Of a stretch of DNA of 34,408 bases, positions 7,943 to 15,528 are shown one piece after another. Numbering within the stretch: the first letter of the stretch is position 1; each line of letters begins with the position of its first letter. Below the pieces are notes generated by a model. The model saw only the letters and a program-made list of their open reading frames with translations. It ran no database searches and was not told where the DNA came from. The translations under genes were made by a program, and so were the position numbers. Origin of the DNA: Saprospiraceae bacterium (GTDB lineage Bacteria; Bacteroidota; Bacteroidia; Chitinophagales; Saprospiraceae); contig JAKVCU010000020.1 in NCBI GenBank assembly GCA_022448955.1, positions 1 through 34,408 on the forward strand. Reading direction: 5' to 3'.

Positions 7943-9376
7943 TTATTTTGCAATCATAATATCCAATGTACTCGTACCAGCATTACTTGTAATGCGGTAG
8001 AAGAAAATTGTACCATTCAAACCTTGCACATCCACATTTAATTGATGTACACCAATTCCTAAAGTACCACTAAAGACATTCTGAACAACTTGGCCTTTCT
8101 GGTCAATAATTTCGATTTGAACAGGGCTTGCTTGACGCAAATTGAACGCTAGCGTTTGCATGGTTTTTGCTGGGCTCGGGAAGGCTTTCGCCAAATGAAT
8201 ATCTGTTGAATTCAATTCTTCTTCTTCAATTTCTGCAGGAGTCGTAAGTAAAAACTTTAATGCGTCTGTTGCCACAAAGTGGTAAGTAGGCGCTTTTATA
8301 TCTACCTCTTTGAAGTATGGGCTATGCTGAAATTCTTTTTCAATTATTTCGTGCCCTTTTTTTAGTTCAGCAAATAAAGCTTTAAACCCAATTTCTTGCT
8401 TTTGCATAGCAGGCATATATTTCTCCGTCATATTGACCATTTCTTCAATTATTTCTTGGTCAAGAAAACTGCCGTAAACAAAATCCATTATTATGGGCAC
8501 TTTCTTAAGTCCTTCAAAAGCATATTGCACCGCCCCTTCCATTTCCGTTTTTAAAGCTTCATCATGTAATGTTATATTTTGGTAAGTATTCCTTGATCGA
8601 TCTACCTCTTCTTCTATTATTGCATCAATAGCCTCGTGAAGTAATAATCGATAATGCTTTACCTTACGCTGATCACTTGGAGACAATTCCTTTTCAAACC
8701 GAGCACGTAATAGCTGTAACTTTGGAGCAAATTCATCCACATAGAGACCTATAAAGGCTTTCATGATAGGTAGTTCACCTCTAAGTGTTTCTTCTAAAGC
8801 TGCCACTTCATTTAATGCTCTATTCTTATGATTCTTTTCAAAAAGTTGGAACTGTTGAGAACTAAGCACTCTTTCCATCTGAACAAGTTCTGATTTCTTC
8901 ATGTCTGTAAAATCATGCCCTTCCAGTACAATTTGACGATTATTAATACTATCTATTAATGAAATATAGTGCTCCACTTGATCCATCGTCATATCAAGCC
9001 CTGGATTTTCACTATTCCATTGATTTAGTAAAGATTCATTAGCAGCGATTCTTTCTTCCTCAAGGCTTTCTTCTGCAATGCCAATCAATTGTTCATACTG
9101 TGTGTCTGTCAAGACTTTCTTCAATGCTTCAATTCTTAAGGTGAAATAGTCTGAATCATTTACTTCATCATTATCTAATCGAGCTTCCCAAGCTTTCATC
9201 AATAAAGAATCAAGACCTTTCAGTTGATCTAGCTGAGCTGGTGTAATTTCTAATAATTCTGCTTGCTCAGCAATGAAGTAATATTCTAGTAAGTATTCTG
9301 GTTTCTGAAATTGTGCAGATAGCAATTGAAAAAAACAAAGGAAGGCGATCAACAATAGTATTCGCGATGTTTTCAT
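7943..9376 (-). CDS. Helical secreted protein with LTxxQ-like motifs and a T9SS sorting domain
   Basis: 477 aa from the ATG at 9376 with signal peptide MKTSRILLLIAFLCFFQLLSAQ. Residues 25-375 are almost entirely charged, helix-forming sequence. Five motifs resemble the LTxxQ of Spy/CpxP proteins: ITPAQ (44), LTDTQ (89), MTMDQ (129), LSSQQ (171) and LSPSD (231), each starting a long helix and mostly 40-45 residues apart. The last 80 residues (from FPSPAKTMQTLAFNL through IGVHQLNVDVQGLNGTIFFYRI) are a type A T9SS tail. Family knowledge: Spy-like proteins are periplasmic chaperones or metal/stress sensors. Inference: a surface-exported protein with repeated Spy-like helical hairpins; its activity is unknown. 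I do not recognise it as a named family. Confidence 0.85.
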   Translation of the reverse strand: MKTSRILLLIAFLCFFQLLSAQFQKPEYLLEYYFIAEQAELLEITPAQLDQLKGLDSLLMKAWEARLDNDEVNDSDYFTLRIEALKKVLTDTQYEQLIGIAEESLEEERIAANESLLNQWNSENPGLDMTMDQVEHYISLIDSINNRQIVLEGHDFTDMKKSELVQMERVLSSQQFQLFEKNHKNRALNEVAALEETLRGELPIMKAFIGLYVDEFAPKLQLLRARFEKELSPSDQRKVKHYRLLLHEAIDAIIEEEVDRSRNTYQNITLHDEALKTEMEGAVQYAFEGLKKVPIIMDFVYGSFLDQEIIEEMVNMTEKYMPAMQKQEIGFKALFAELKKGHEIIEKEFQHSPYFKEVDIKAPTYHFVATDALKFLLTTPAEIEEEELNSTDIHLAKAFPSPAKTMQTLAFNLRQASPVQIEIIDQKGQVVQNVFSGTLGIGVHQLNVDVQGLNGTIFFYRITSNAGTSTLDIMIAK

Positions 9377-9427
9377 AACAAGTTTTTTTGATGGAAAATG
9401 AAATAAGTAGTAAGTCCGAAACCGCGT

Positions 9428-9437
9428 CTGCCGGCAG
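9428..9437. repeat. GC-rich palindrome CTGCCGGCAG
   Basis: A perfect 10-base palindrome inside GTCTGCCGGCAGGCT. From memory, CTGCC/GGCAG palindromes recur between genes in many Bacteroidota genomes. Only one copy was noticed here, so its repeat nature cannot be shown from this window. Confidence 0.35.
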
Positions 9438-9644
9438 GCTGGAATTAGTACAATAAAATTGTCTAGGTACTTGAGTATTCCTACAAATAACCATAAATAG
9501 CACAAAAAAACTCACACTCTTTTGTTGCTGTTAGAAGATCGAGCTTTTTCGATAAAGATGATTTATTATTCGAAAGCTTTATCCTTTTTTTAGCAATAAA
9601 GACTAGCTATATCAATTTACTAGGCATTACAATAATTTAACTTG

Positions 9645-9652
9645 TATCTTTG
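9645..9652 (+). promoter_or_regulatory. Putative -7 promoter element (TATCTTTG)
   Basis: An exact match to TAnnTTTG, 30 bases before the ATG of the M16 peptidase. Spacing to the gene fits a short leader. No clear TTTG partner is seen at the ideal upstream distance. Confidence 0.5.
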
Positions 9653-9681
9653 TCCGATAACGAAATGATACCATAAATAAT

Positions 9682-12543
9682 ATGCCCGAATCGATAACAA
9701 AAAACTACCAGACTTATTCGGTAGAGAATGATTCATTGAATGTACAAATATACCAGCTGGCCAATGGCCTTACCCTATATCTTAGCGTCAATAAAACAGA
9801 GGCCAGAATCCATACGAATATAGCTGTTCGTGCAGGCTCCAAAAATGATCCTAGTGATACGACAGGCTTAGCGCATTATATGGAGCATATGCTTTTTAAA
9901 GGCACTTCTAAGATAGGCACTATTGATTGGGACAGAGAAAAAGAGTTGATTGATCAAATTTCCAATTTGTTTGAACAGCATCGCCAAACAACGGATGAAG
10001 TAAAAAGAAAAGAAATTTATGCTCAAATTGATCTACTCTCTTCAAAGGCTGCACAATACATATCTCCCAATGAATATGACCGCTTAACCACCGCAATTGG
10101 AGCAAAAGGAACCAATGCATATACTTGGTTAGATCAGACCGTCTACGTCAATAATATCCCAGCCAATGAACTAGAACGCTGGATGGAACTGGAATCTGAG
10201 CGATTTAAAATGATGGCCCTTCGCTTATTCCATACAGAATTGGAAACGGTATATGAAGAATTTAATATTAGCCAAGATAAAGATTTCAGAAAGGCTAATA
10301 ATGCCATTCGACAAGCATTATTCCCCAAACATCCTTATGGCACACAAACAACACTTGGAAGTGCTCAGCACCTCAAAAATCCATCTCTAAAGAAAATTCA
10401 AGCATTCTTCAAAACCTATTACGTCCCCAATAATATGGGTATCATGCTTGCAGGTGATTTTGACCCTCAAGAAGCTATTGCGTTAGCAGAAAAGTATTTT
10501 GGTAACTACCAATCATCAGATTTTCCTACTTTTTCGCACCTTGAACAGCCAGCAATCAAACACCCCATTATCAAGGAGGTAATAGGTAGAGAAGCTGCTT
10601 ATGTTGAACTAGCATGGCGTTTAAACGGTAGCCAAACCGATGATCCTATGATGGCAAGCCTAATCCGTTATCTGTTATATAATGATCAGGCAGGTTTACT
10701 AGATGCTAATTTAAATCAAAAACAATTAGTACTTGAATCTGAAGCATGGTCTTGGACTTACGCGGATTATAGTGTTTTAGGGCTCTTTGGTAAAGCACGT
10801 GAGGGGCAAAGCTTAGAGGAAGTGAAAGATCTTCTGCTACATGAGATACAAAAGATCAAAAATGGTGAATTTGAAGACTGGCTCTTGGAAGCAGTACTCA
10901 ATGAAATCAAAATATACGATATCAAAGCAACAGAATCTAACAATGCCCGAATCAATGCCATGACAAATACCTTCATATTAGGTATCCCTTGGAAGAAATA
11001 CGTGAGCAGAGTAGATTGGCTCAAAGCAGTTACTAAAGAAGATATCGTTGCTTTTGCGAAAGCAAATATCCATGATGGATATGTATTATTATATAAGCAA
11101 CAAGGTGAAGATGATCATATTATCAAAGTAGAAAAACCTACCATCACGCCAGTCGAACTGCAAAGAGATAATTTATCAGATTTCGCAAAACAATTCTTAA
11201 CAAAAAAAACACTTCCCCTAAAGCCTGAATTTGTCAATTTTAAAGAAAAAATTCAGACGACTTCTCTCTCCAGTGGTATCCAACTAGACTATGTCTATAA
11301 TCCTAATAATTCACTTTTTAGATTGGACTATATTTTGGATATGGGGAAAACAAGTAGTAAAGCCCTTTCCATTGCATTGCTCTATGCTCCCTATTTAGGA
11401 ACCACAACATACAGTCCGTCTGATTTTCAAAAAGAACTATTTCGACTGGGTTTATCTTTGGATATCATTTGTTATGAGGATAGAGCTTACCTTACTATTA
11501 GTGGTTTAGAAGAAAACTTTGAAAAGGGACTGCAACTGATGGAACATTTTATTTATCATCTAAAAGCAGATCAAGAAAAGTTAGACAATATTGTTTCTGA
11601 TATTCTTATCAAACGAGAAAACGCTAAAAAAAATCGCAACTTCATTTTAAAGAATGCGATGATGAGCTTTGCTCGTTATGGTGCACATTCTTCATTTACT
11701 GATCGATTTTCTGAAGAAGAGCTAAAATCATTAAAGGCAGAAGACCTAACCCAATGGATCACAGATATTCCATCTTACGAACATCGAATCTATTATTTTG
11801 GCCAAAATAGCCTTGAAACGGTCACTAAGGTATTAGAGCAAAATCACTCTTCATCAAATAATCGAAAAGCGCGTATTCCTAAGACGGTTTACGAGCAATT
11901 ACCGACTACAAAAAATACCGTTTTATTTCTTGATTTTCCAATTGTTCAAGTTGATGTAATGCTCAGCTCAAAATTGACCAATAGTTTTGAACTTGATATT
12001 TATTGTATGCGCGAACTATTCAATGAATATTTTGGATTGGGACTTTCCTCTGTGGTTTTCCAAGAGATTCGAGAAGCAAGAGCTTTTGCCTACTCCACTT
12101 ATGCTATGATCGGAGCACCAAGAGAAAAAGCAATGGGGCATTATTTCCAGGCTTACGTAGGTACTCAACCTGATAAACTTCAAGATGCCGTCTCTGCTTT
12201 ACAGCAGATTATACAAGACATGCCGGTAAGTACTGCGCAAATTGAAAACGCACGTCACTCTTTGATGCGAAAGATTGAAAGTGAGCGATTGACAGATCGA
12301 AAAGTATTCTGGGAAGCCCAAGCTGTACAACAGTTGGGATATGATCGTGACTTAGCACAAGATGTCTATCATCAATTAGAAAATTATACAGTACAAGATA
12401 TACTAGATTTTTATAAAAAATATGTTCAAAACCAGCATTTCACTTATCTCATTCTTGGTGATAAGAAACGTTTAGATATGGATTTCATCCAATCACTTGG
12501 TGAGTTTAAGGAATTGACACTTACTGAAGTTTTTGGTCATTAA
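9682..12543 (+). CDS. M16 (pitrilysin/insulinase) family metallopeptidase
   Basis: 953 aa, a full four-domain M16 protein. The inverted zinc motif HxxEH is HYMEH at residues 65-69 in GLAHYMEHMLFKGTSKIG; the distal acidic ligand lies in ELETVYEEFN (Glu188 or Glu192). Supporting blocks are AIGAKGTNAYTWLDQTVY and the later HPYGTQTTLGSAQHL and YYVPNNMGIMLAGDF. An insertion of about 40 residues separates HxxEH from the distal glutamate compared with mitochondrial-type members. The C-terminal half keeps the fold (IREARAFAYSTYAMIGAP) without a second zinc site. No signal peptide is visible, so it is probably cytoplasmic and degrades peptides held in its closed chamber. It stands alone with its own promoter and is followed by a hairpin. 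Confidence 0.93.
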   Translation: MPESITKNYQTYSVENDSLNVQIYQLANGLTLYLSVNKTEARIHTNIAVRAGSKNDPSDTTGLAHYMEHMLFKGTSKIGTIDWDREKELIDQISNLFEQHRQTTDEVKRKEIYAQIDLLSSKAAQYISPNEYDRLTTAIGAKGTNAYTWLDQTVYVNNIPANELERWMELESERFKMMALRLFHTELETVYEEFNISQDKDFRKANNAIRQALFPKHPYGTQTTLGSAQHLKNPSLKKIQAFFKTYYVPNNMGIMLAGDFDPQEAIALAEKYFGNYQSSDFPTFSHLEQPAIKHPIIKEVIGREAAYVELAWRLNGSQTDDPMMASLIRYLLYNDQAGLLDANLNQKQLVLESEAWSWTYADYSVLGLFGKAREGQSLEEVKDLLLHEIQKIKNGEFEDWLLEAVLNEIKIYDIKATESNNARINAMTNTFILGIPWKKYVSRVDWLKAVTKEDIVAFAKANIHDGYVLLYKQQGEDDHIIKVEKPTITPVELQRDNLSDFAKQFLTKKTLPLKPEFVNFKEKIQTTSLSSGIQLDYVYNPNNSLFRLDYILDMGKTSSKALSIALLYAPYLGTTTYSPSDFQKELFRLGLSLDIICYEDRAYLTISGLEENFEKGLQLMEHFIYHLKADQEKLDNIVSDILIKRENAKKNRNFILKNAMMSFARYGAHSSFTDRFSEEELKSLKAEDLTQWITDIPSYEHRIYYFGQNSLETVTKVLEQNHSSSNNRKARIPKTVYEQLPTTKNTVLFLDFPIVQVDVMLSSKLTNSFELDIYCMRELFNEYFGLGLSSVVFQEIREARAFAYSTYAMIGAPREKAMGHYFQAYVGTQPDKLQDAVSALQQIIQDMPVSTAQIENARHSLMRKIESERLTDRKVFWEAQAVQQLGYDRDLAQDVYHQLENYTVQDILDFYKKYVQNQHFTYLILGDKKRLDMDFIQSLGEFKELTLTEVFGH

Positions 12544-12572
12544 ATACACTGTGATCTAAATTACAGTGTATT
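12543..12572 (+). terminator. Hairpin after the M16 gene
   Basis: Arms 12543-12552 and 12563-12572 (AATACACTGT/ACAGTGTATT) pair perfectly and extend inward through a G-U pair to a 13-bp stem with a CTAA loop. It begins at the stop codon. The T tract is weak (TTAAACTC), so efficiency is uncertain. Confidence 0.6.
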
Positions 12573-12593
12573 AAACTCAAATAATTATAGTTG

Positions 12594-12633
12594 ATGGTTA
12601 ATCGTATAACTCATTATTCGAAAGATTAACCAT
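12594..12633 (+). promoter_or_regulatory. Inverted repeat in the leader of the PLP enzyme gene
   Basis: ATGGTTAATC (12594-12603) and GATTAACCAT (12624-12633) are perfect complements separated by 20 bases; the second arm ends 16 bases before the ATG at 12650. It could be an operator for a dimeric regulator or an RNA stem near the start codon. Function is inferred from position only. Confidence 0.4.
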
Positions 12634-12649
12634 TGACTACTATCCAAAT

Positions 12650-13609
12650 ATGATTGATCTACTCCTAAAGCATTCCCCCTCTCCTATTCAAAAGCTTTTT
12701 AGCTCGCTTTTAGAAGAAAAAGAAGCCCAACTTTTCGTTAAACGAGATGATCAATTGCATTTAGAAGCAATGGGCCATGATGATGCCTTTTGTGGTAACA
12801 AATGGAGAAAGCTGAAGTACAATTTACTAAAAGCTAAAGAACTTCAAGCAAGTACTTTACTAACTTTTGGAGGCGCATTTTCTAATCATATCGCTGCAGT
12901 TGCTGCAGCCGGTAAAATTTTCAATTTCAAAACGATCGGTATTATTAGAGGAGAGTGTCCTCCTACTCTCAATCCCACACTTCGATTTGCCAAAAGCTGT
13001 GGAATGCGACTCAAATACGTAAGTCGTTCCGCTTATCGCGAAAAGGATAGTACAACATTCAGGTCTTCATTGGTTGCAGAATTTGGCAGCTTCTACTCTA
13101 TTCCAGAGGGTGGGACAAATGATCTCGCACTCAAAGGTGCGGCAGAAATACCAGCAGAAATTGAACAACAGCTTGGGCGACTTCCCGATTACATTTGTGC
13201 TTGCTGTGGAACAGGAGGAACACTGGGGGGGATGATTGGAGGTTTGCACGAAAAAAGTAAAGCACTAGGATTCTCTGTATTAAAAGGAGATTTTCATACT
13301 CAAGAAATCCAGCGACTACTTTCGTCAAAGTACGATAAAGTTCCTATGAATTGGCAAATTCAAACCAACTACCATTTTGGTGGTTACGCCAAATATAAAA
13401 CTGACCTCATTGACTTTATCAATCACTTCAAAAGTAAGCACCACATTGCACTTGATCCCATTTACACCGGAAAAATGTTTTATGGTATTTTTGACCTTCT
13501 TCAAAAAGGCTATTTCCCGAAAGGGAGCACAATTGTAGCTATCCATTCTGGCGGATTACAAGGTATCGCAGGCTTTAATGAAAGATTTGGGGACTTAATT
13601 GATCTATAA
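12650..13609 (+). CDS. PLP-dependent ACC deaminase / D-cysteine desulfhydrase family enzyme
   Basis: 319 aa fold-type II (tryptophan synthase beta-like) PLP enzyme. The Schiff-base lysine is in GNKWRKLKYN (Lys51, the position used in ACC deaminase). LTFGGAFSNHIAA is the conserved Ser-Asn-His substrate loop, CCGTGGTLGG the phosphate-binding loop, and AIHSGGLQGIAGF the C-terminal cofactor motif. Length and motif order fit the ACC deaminase/D-cysteine desulfhydrase group. Family knowledge: these enzymes cleave ACC or D-cysteine/D-amino acids to a 2-oxoacid, ammonia and, for D-Cys, sulfide. Specificity is not resolved by the residues I can see; the desulfhydrase side is more usual outside plant-associated bacteria. 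Its last six bases overlap the end of the converging ABC transporter gene. Confidence 0.88.
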   Translation: MIDLLLKHSPSPIQKLFSSLLEEKEAQLFVKRDDQLHLEAMGHDDAFCGNKWRKLKYNLLKAKELQASTLLTFGGAFSNHIAAVAAAGKIFNFKTIGIIRGECPPTLNPTLRFAKSCGMRLKYVSRSAYREKDSTTFRSSLVAEFGSFYSIPEGGTNDLALKGAAEIPAEIEQQLGRLPDYICACCGTGGTLGGMIGGLHEKSKALGFSVLKGDFHTQEIQRLLSSKYDKVPMNWQIQTNYHFGGYAKYKTDLIDFINHFKSKHHIALDPIYTGKMFYGIFDLLQKGYFPKGSTIVAIHSGGLQGIAGFNERFGDLIDL

Positions 13610-15421
13610 ATAACCTTGTGCCTGTAAACGGAATAACTCTGCATATTTCCCATCTTTTTCCAAGAGTTCTTTATGACTTCCTAATTCTAATAACGCTCCA
13701 TTTTCAAGGAATAGAATTCGATCAGCCATACGAACAGTGGAGAATCTATGTGAAATTAAAACCGCCATTTTCCCTTCAATTAACTCTGCAAAACGCAAAA
13801 ATACTTCATGCTCCGCTCTTGCGTCAAGCGCGGAGGTAGGCTCATCAAGAATGAGCAATTGTGCATCTCGCATATAAGCTCTTGCCAAAGCAATTTTTTG
13901 CCATTGTCCCCCAGAAAGCTCAATACCATTCATAAACCGCTTTCCAAGCATTTGCTCATATTTGTCAGGAAGCGTCTCCACAACTGTATCTGCAAGGCTT
14001 TTCTGAGCCGCTTCTTTTATACGATTATCTTTTTCTAATGCTTTTATATTGCCAATAGCAATATTTTCAGATGCTTTTAATTGGAATCGAATATAATCTT
14101 GAAAAATAATGCCGATTTGATTTCGAAGTTCTCCAAGGCTAATATCTCGGATATCCACTCCATCTACCAAAATTCGGCCTTCTGTTGGTTCGTAAAGACG
14201 AGCCAACAATTTCACCAAGGTTGTTTTTCCTGCTCCATTTTCACCAACTAAAGCTAGCTTTTCACCTGCATTCAAATGGAAGGATAAATTTTTAATGGCA
14301 AACTGATCACTATTAGGATATCGGAAACTTACATTTTCAAACTTTATCCCACTTTGGATAGTTTTTGGAAAAGCTATGGGTTGCTCTGGACTTGTGATAC
14401 TCGGTTTGATCTCAAAAAAGTCAAATAAATCTTGAAGGTATAAGGCACTTCCTGCAATTCTTGAAAAATTATTCATAACTGCTTGTAACATACTCCGCAT
14501 TCGACTGAAAGAACCTGCTAGGAAAGTTAGCGTACCTACGGTAATAATTCCTCCTACCGTTTGAATGATTATAAATAAGTAAGCGCCATAATAAGCTAGA
14601 GTAGCTAAAGAAGAAAGTAAAGTACCCACTGCTGCCCGTTTAATAGCCAAGGAACGATTCGCCTTATAATATTGGATGGATAGCTCTTCAAAGCGATTGG
14701 CTACAAAATCATCTAGGCCAAAAATTTTTACTTCTTTGGCCATTTGGTCGCTTGCGCCAATATATCTCAGATAATCGAGTTCTCTCCTTTCTGGTGTCCA
14801 TGACCGCGTAAGGGAGTACGAACGCTGGTTAAAGTGCGTTTCACCTAAAAAAGAAGGAATAACCGCTAATATTAAAATCACTATCAGCCAGGGGTTAAAA
14901 GCCACTAGGCCCGCTCCCAAGAATAAAATGGTAATGATATTTTGCATTTGCGTAAGCACCTGTGACATAAGCACCGTACGCCCCGTAGTTTGTCTTCTTG
15001 CCCGTTCTAACTTGTCGTAAAATGCTGGATGCTCAAATTGAAAAAGGTCTAATCGAGCAGCATGGCGGATGAGTTCTACTGAAGTTTCATTGGCAACCAA
15101 ATCACCCAACAAACTATCTAACAGAGCGATAAGACGATTCATTATTTCAGACAAAACAGCTAAGCCCAGTTCTAAACCTAACATTAGCCACAGATAACTC
15201 ATTTGTTGATCTCCTATCTCTATCAAGCGCAAAATTTCATCAATAATTTCTTTTCCTACATATAGTACTGCCAATGGAATAGCAGCTTTTAGCAAACGTA
15301 ATACTACATTTGCAAAAGCAAGAGAAGGGCTCGTTTTCCAAATGAGACGGAAAAATTTTGGAAGATTACCTAGTGCTTCGAATTGTTGTTTAAAAGTTTG
15401 ATTCTCTTCTTTTTGGGCCAT
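13604..15421 (-). CDS. ABC exporter, fused permease and ATPase
   Basis: 605 aa half-transporter, a homodimer or heterodimer half. I chose the ATG at 15421 (MAQKEENQTFKQQF); 18 further upstream codons are open but unlike a family start. The membrane domain spans about residues 30-330 with several hydrophobic helices (AAIPLAVLYVGKEII, ITILFLGAGLVAF, WLIVILILAVIPSFLG, ATLAYYGAYLFIIIQTVG). The ATPase domain has Walker A GENGAGKTT (393-401), Q-loop Gln441, signature LSGGQ (502-506), Walker B LLILDE (522-527) and H-loop His558, all intact. Exporters of this class move lipids, peptides or drugs outward. No partner gene is adjacent, so the substrate is unknown. A TATTTTTG -7-like element lies just upstream, giving a very short leader if used. 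Confidence 0.93.
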   Translation of the reverse strand: MAQKEENQTFKQQFEALGNLPKFFRLIWKTSPSLAFANVVLRLLKAAIPLAVLYVGKEIIDEILRLIEIGDQQMSYLWLMLGLELGLAVLSEIMNRLIALLDSLLGDLVANETSVELIRHAARLDLFQFEHPAFYDKLERARRQTTGRTVLMSQVLTQMQNIITILFLGAGLVAFNPWLIVILILAVIPSFLGETHFNQRSYSLTRSWTPERRELDYLRYIGASDQMAKEVKIFGLDDFVANRFEELSIQYYKANRSLAIKRAAVGTLLSSLATLAYYGAYLFIIIQTVGGIITVGTLTFLAGSFSRMRSMLQAVMNNFSRIAGSALYLQDLFDFFEIKPSITSPEQPIAFPKTIQSGIKFENVSFRYPNSDQFAIKNLSFHLNAGEKLALVGENGAGKTTLVKLLARLYEPTEGRILVDGVDIRDISLGELRNQIGIIFQDYIRFQLKASENIAIGNIKALEKDNRIKEAAQKSLADTVVETLPDKYEQMLGKRFMNGIELSGGQWQKIALARAYMRDAQLLILDEPTSALDARAEHEVFLRFAELIEGKMAVLISHRFSTVRMADRILFLENGALLELGSHKELLEKDGKYAELFRLQAQGYL

Positions 15422-15436
15422 TGAAATTAGGATTTT

Positions 15437-15444
15437 CAAAAATA
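15437..15444 (-). promoter_or_regulatory. Possible -7 element of the ABC exporter gene
   Basis: TATTTTTG on the minus strand matches TAnnTTTG, 15 bases before the ATG at 15421. The implied leader is under ten bases, which is short but possible. No upstream partner is seen at 19 bases. Confidence 0.3.
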
Positions 15445-15528
15445 AGGAAAAGTTCAGCTGCAGATTTAACAACAATACACAGCAATCAATAGTTTCTTTT
15501 TCGTTGTCTATTGAAAATAATATACCGC

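Larger units (their letters stand above)
9377..9681. other. Divergent intergenic region with a GC-rich palindrome
   Basis: Separates the minus-strand T9SS cargo gene and the plus-strand M16 peptidase and must carry both promoters. It contains CTGCCGGCAG at 9428-9437, a GC-rich palindrome out of keeping with the surrounding AT-rich sequence, a weak GATAAAG...CTTTATC hairpin followed by a T run near 9554-9596, and the -7 element listed separately. Confidence 0.6.

Noticed and set aside
13604-13609. Overlap of the PLP enzyme and ABC exporter stop codons as a sign of misassembly
   Set aside because: Both proteins end at normal family positions; a six-base convergent overlap is ordinary in compact genomes.
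15511-15528. TTG start six codons upstream for the helicase
   Set aside because: The ATG at 15529 gives a normal N-terminus and the TTG adds no conserved sequence.
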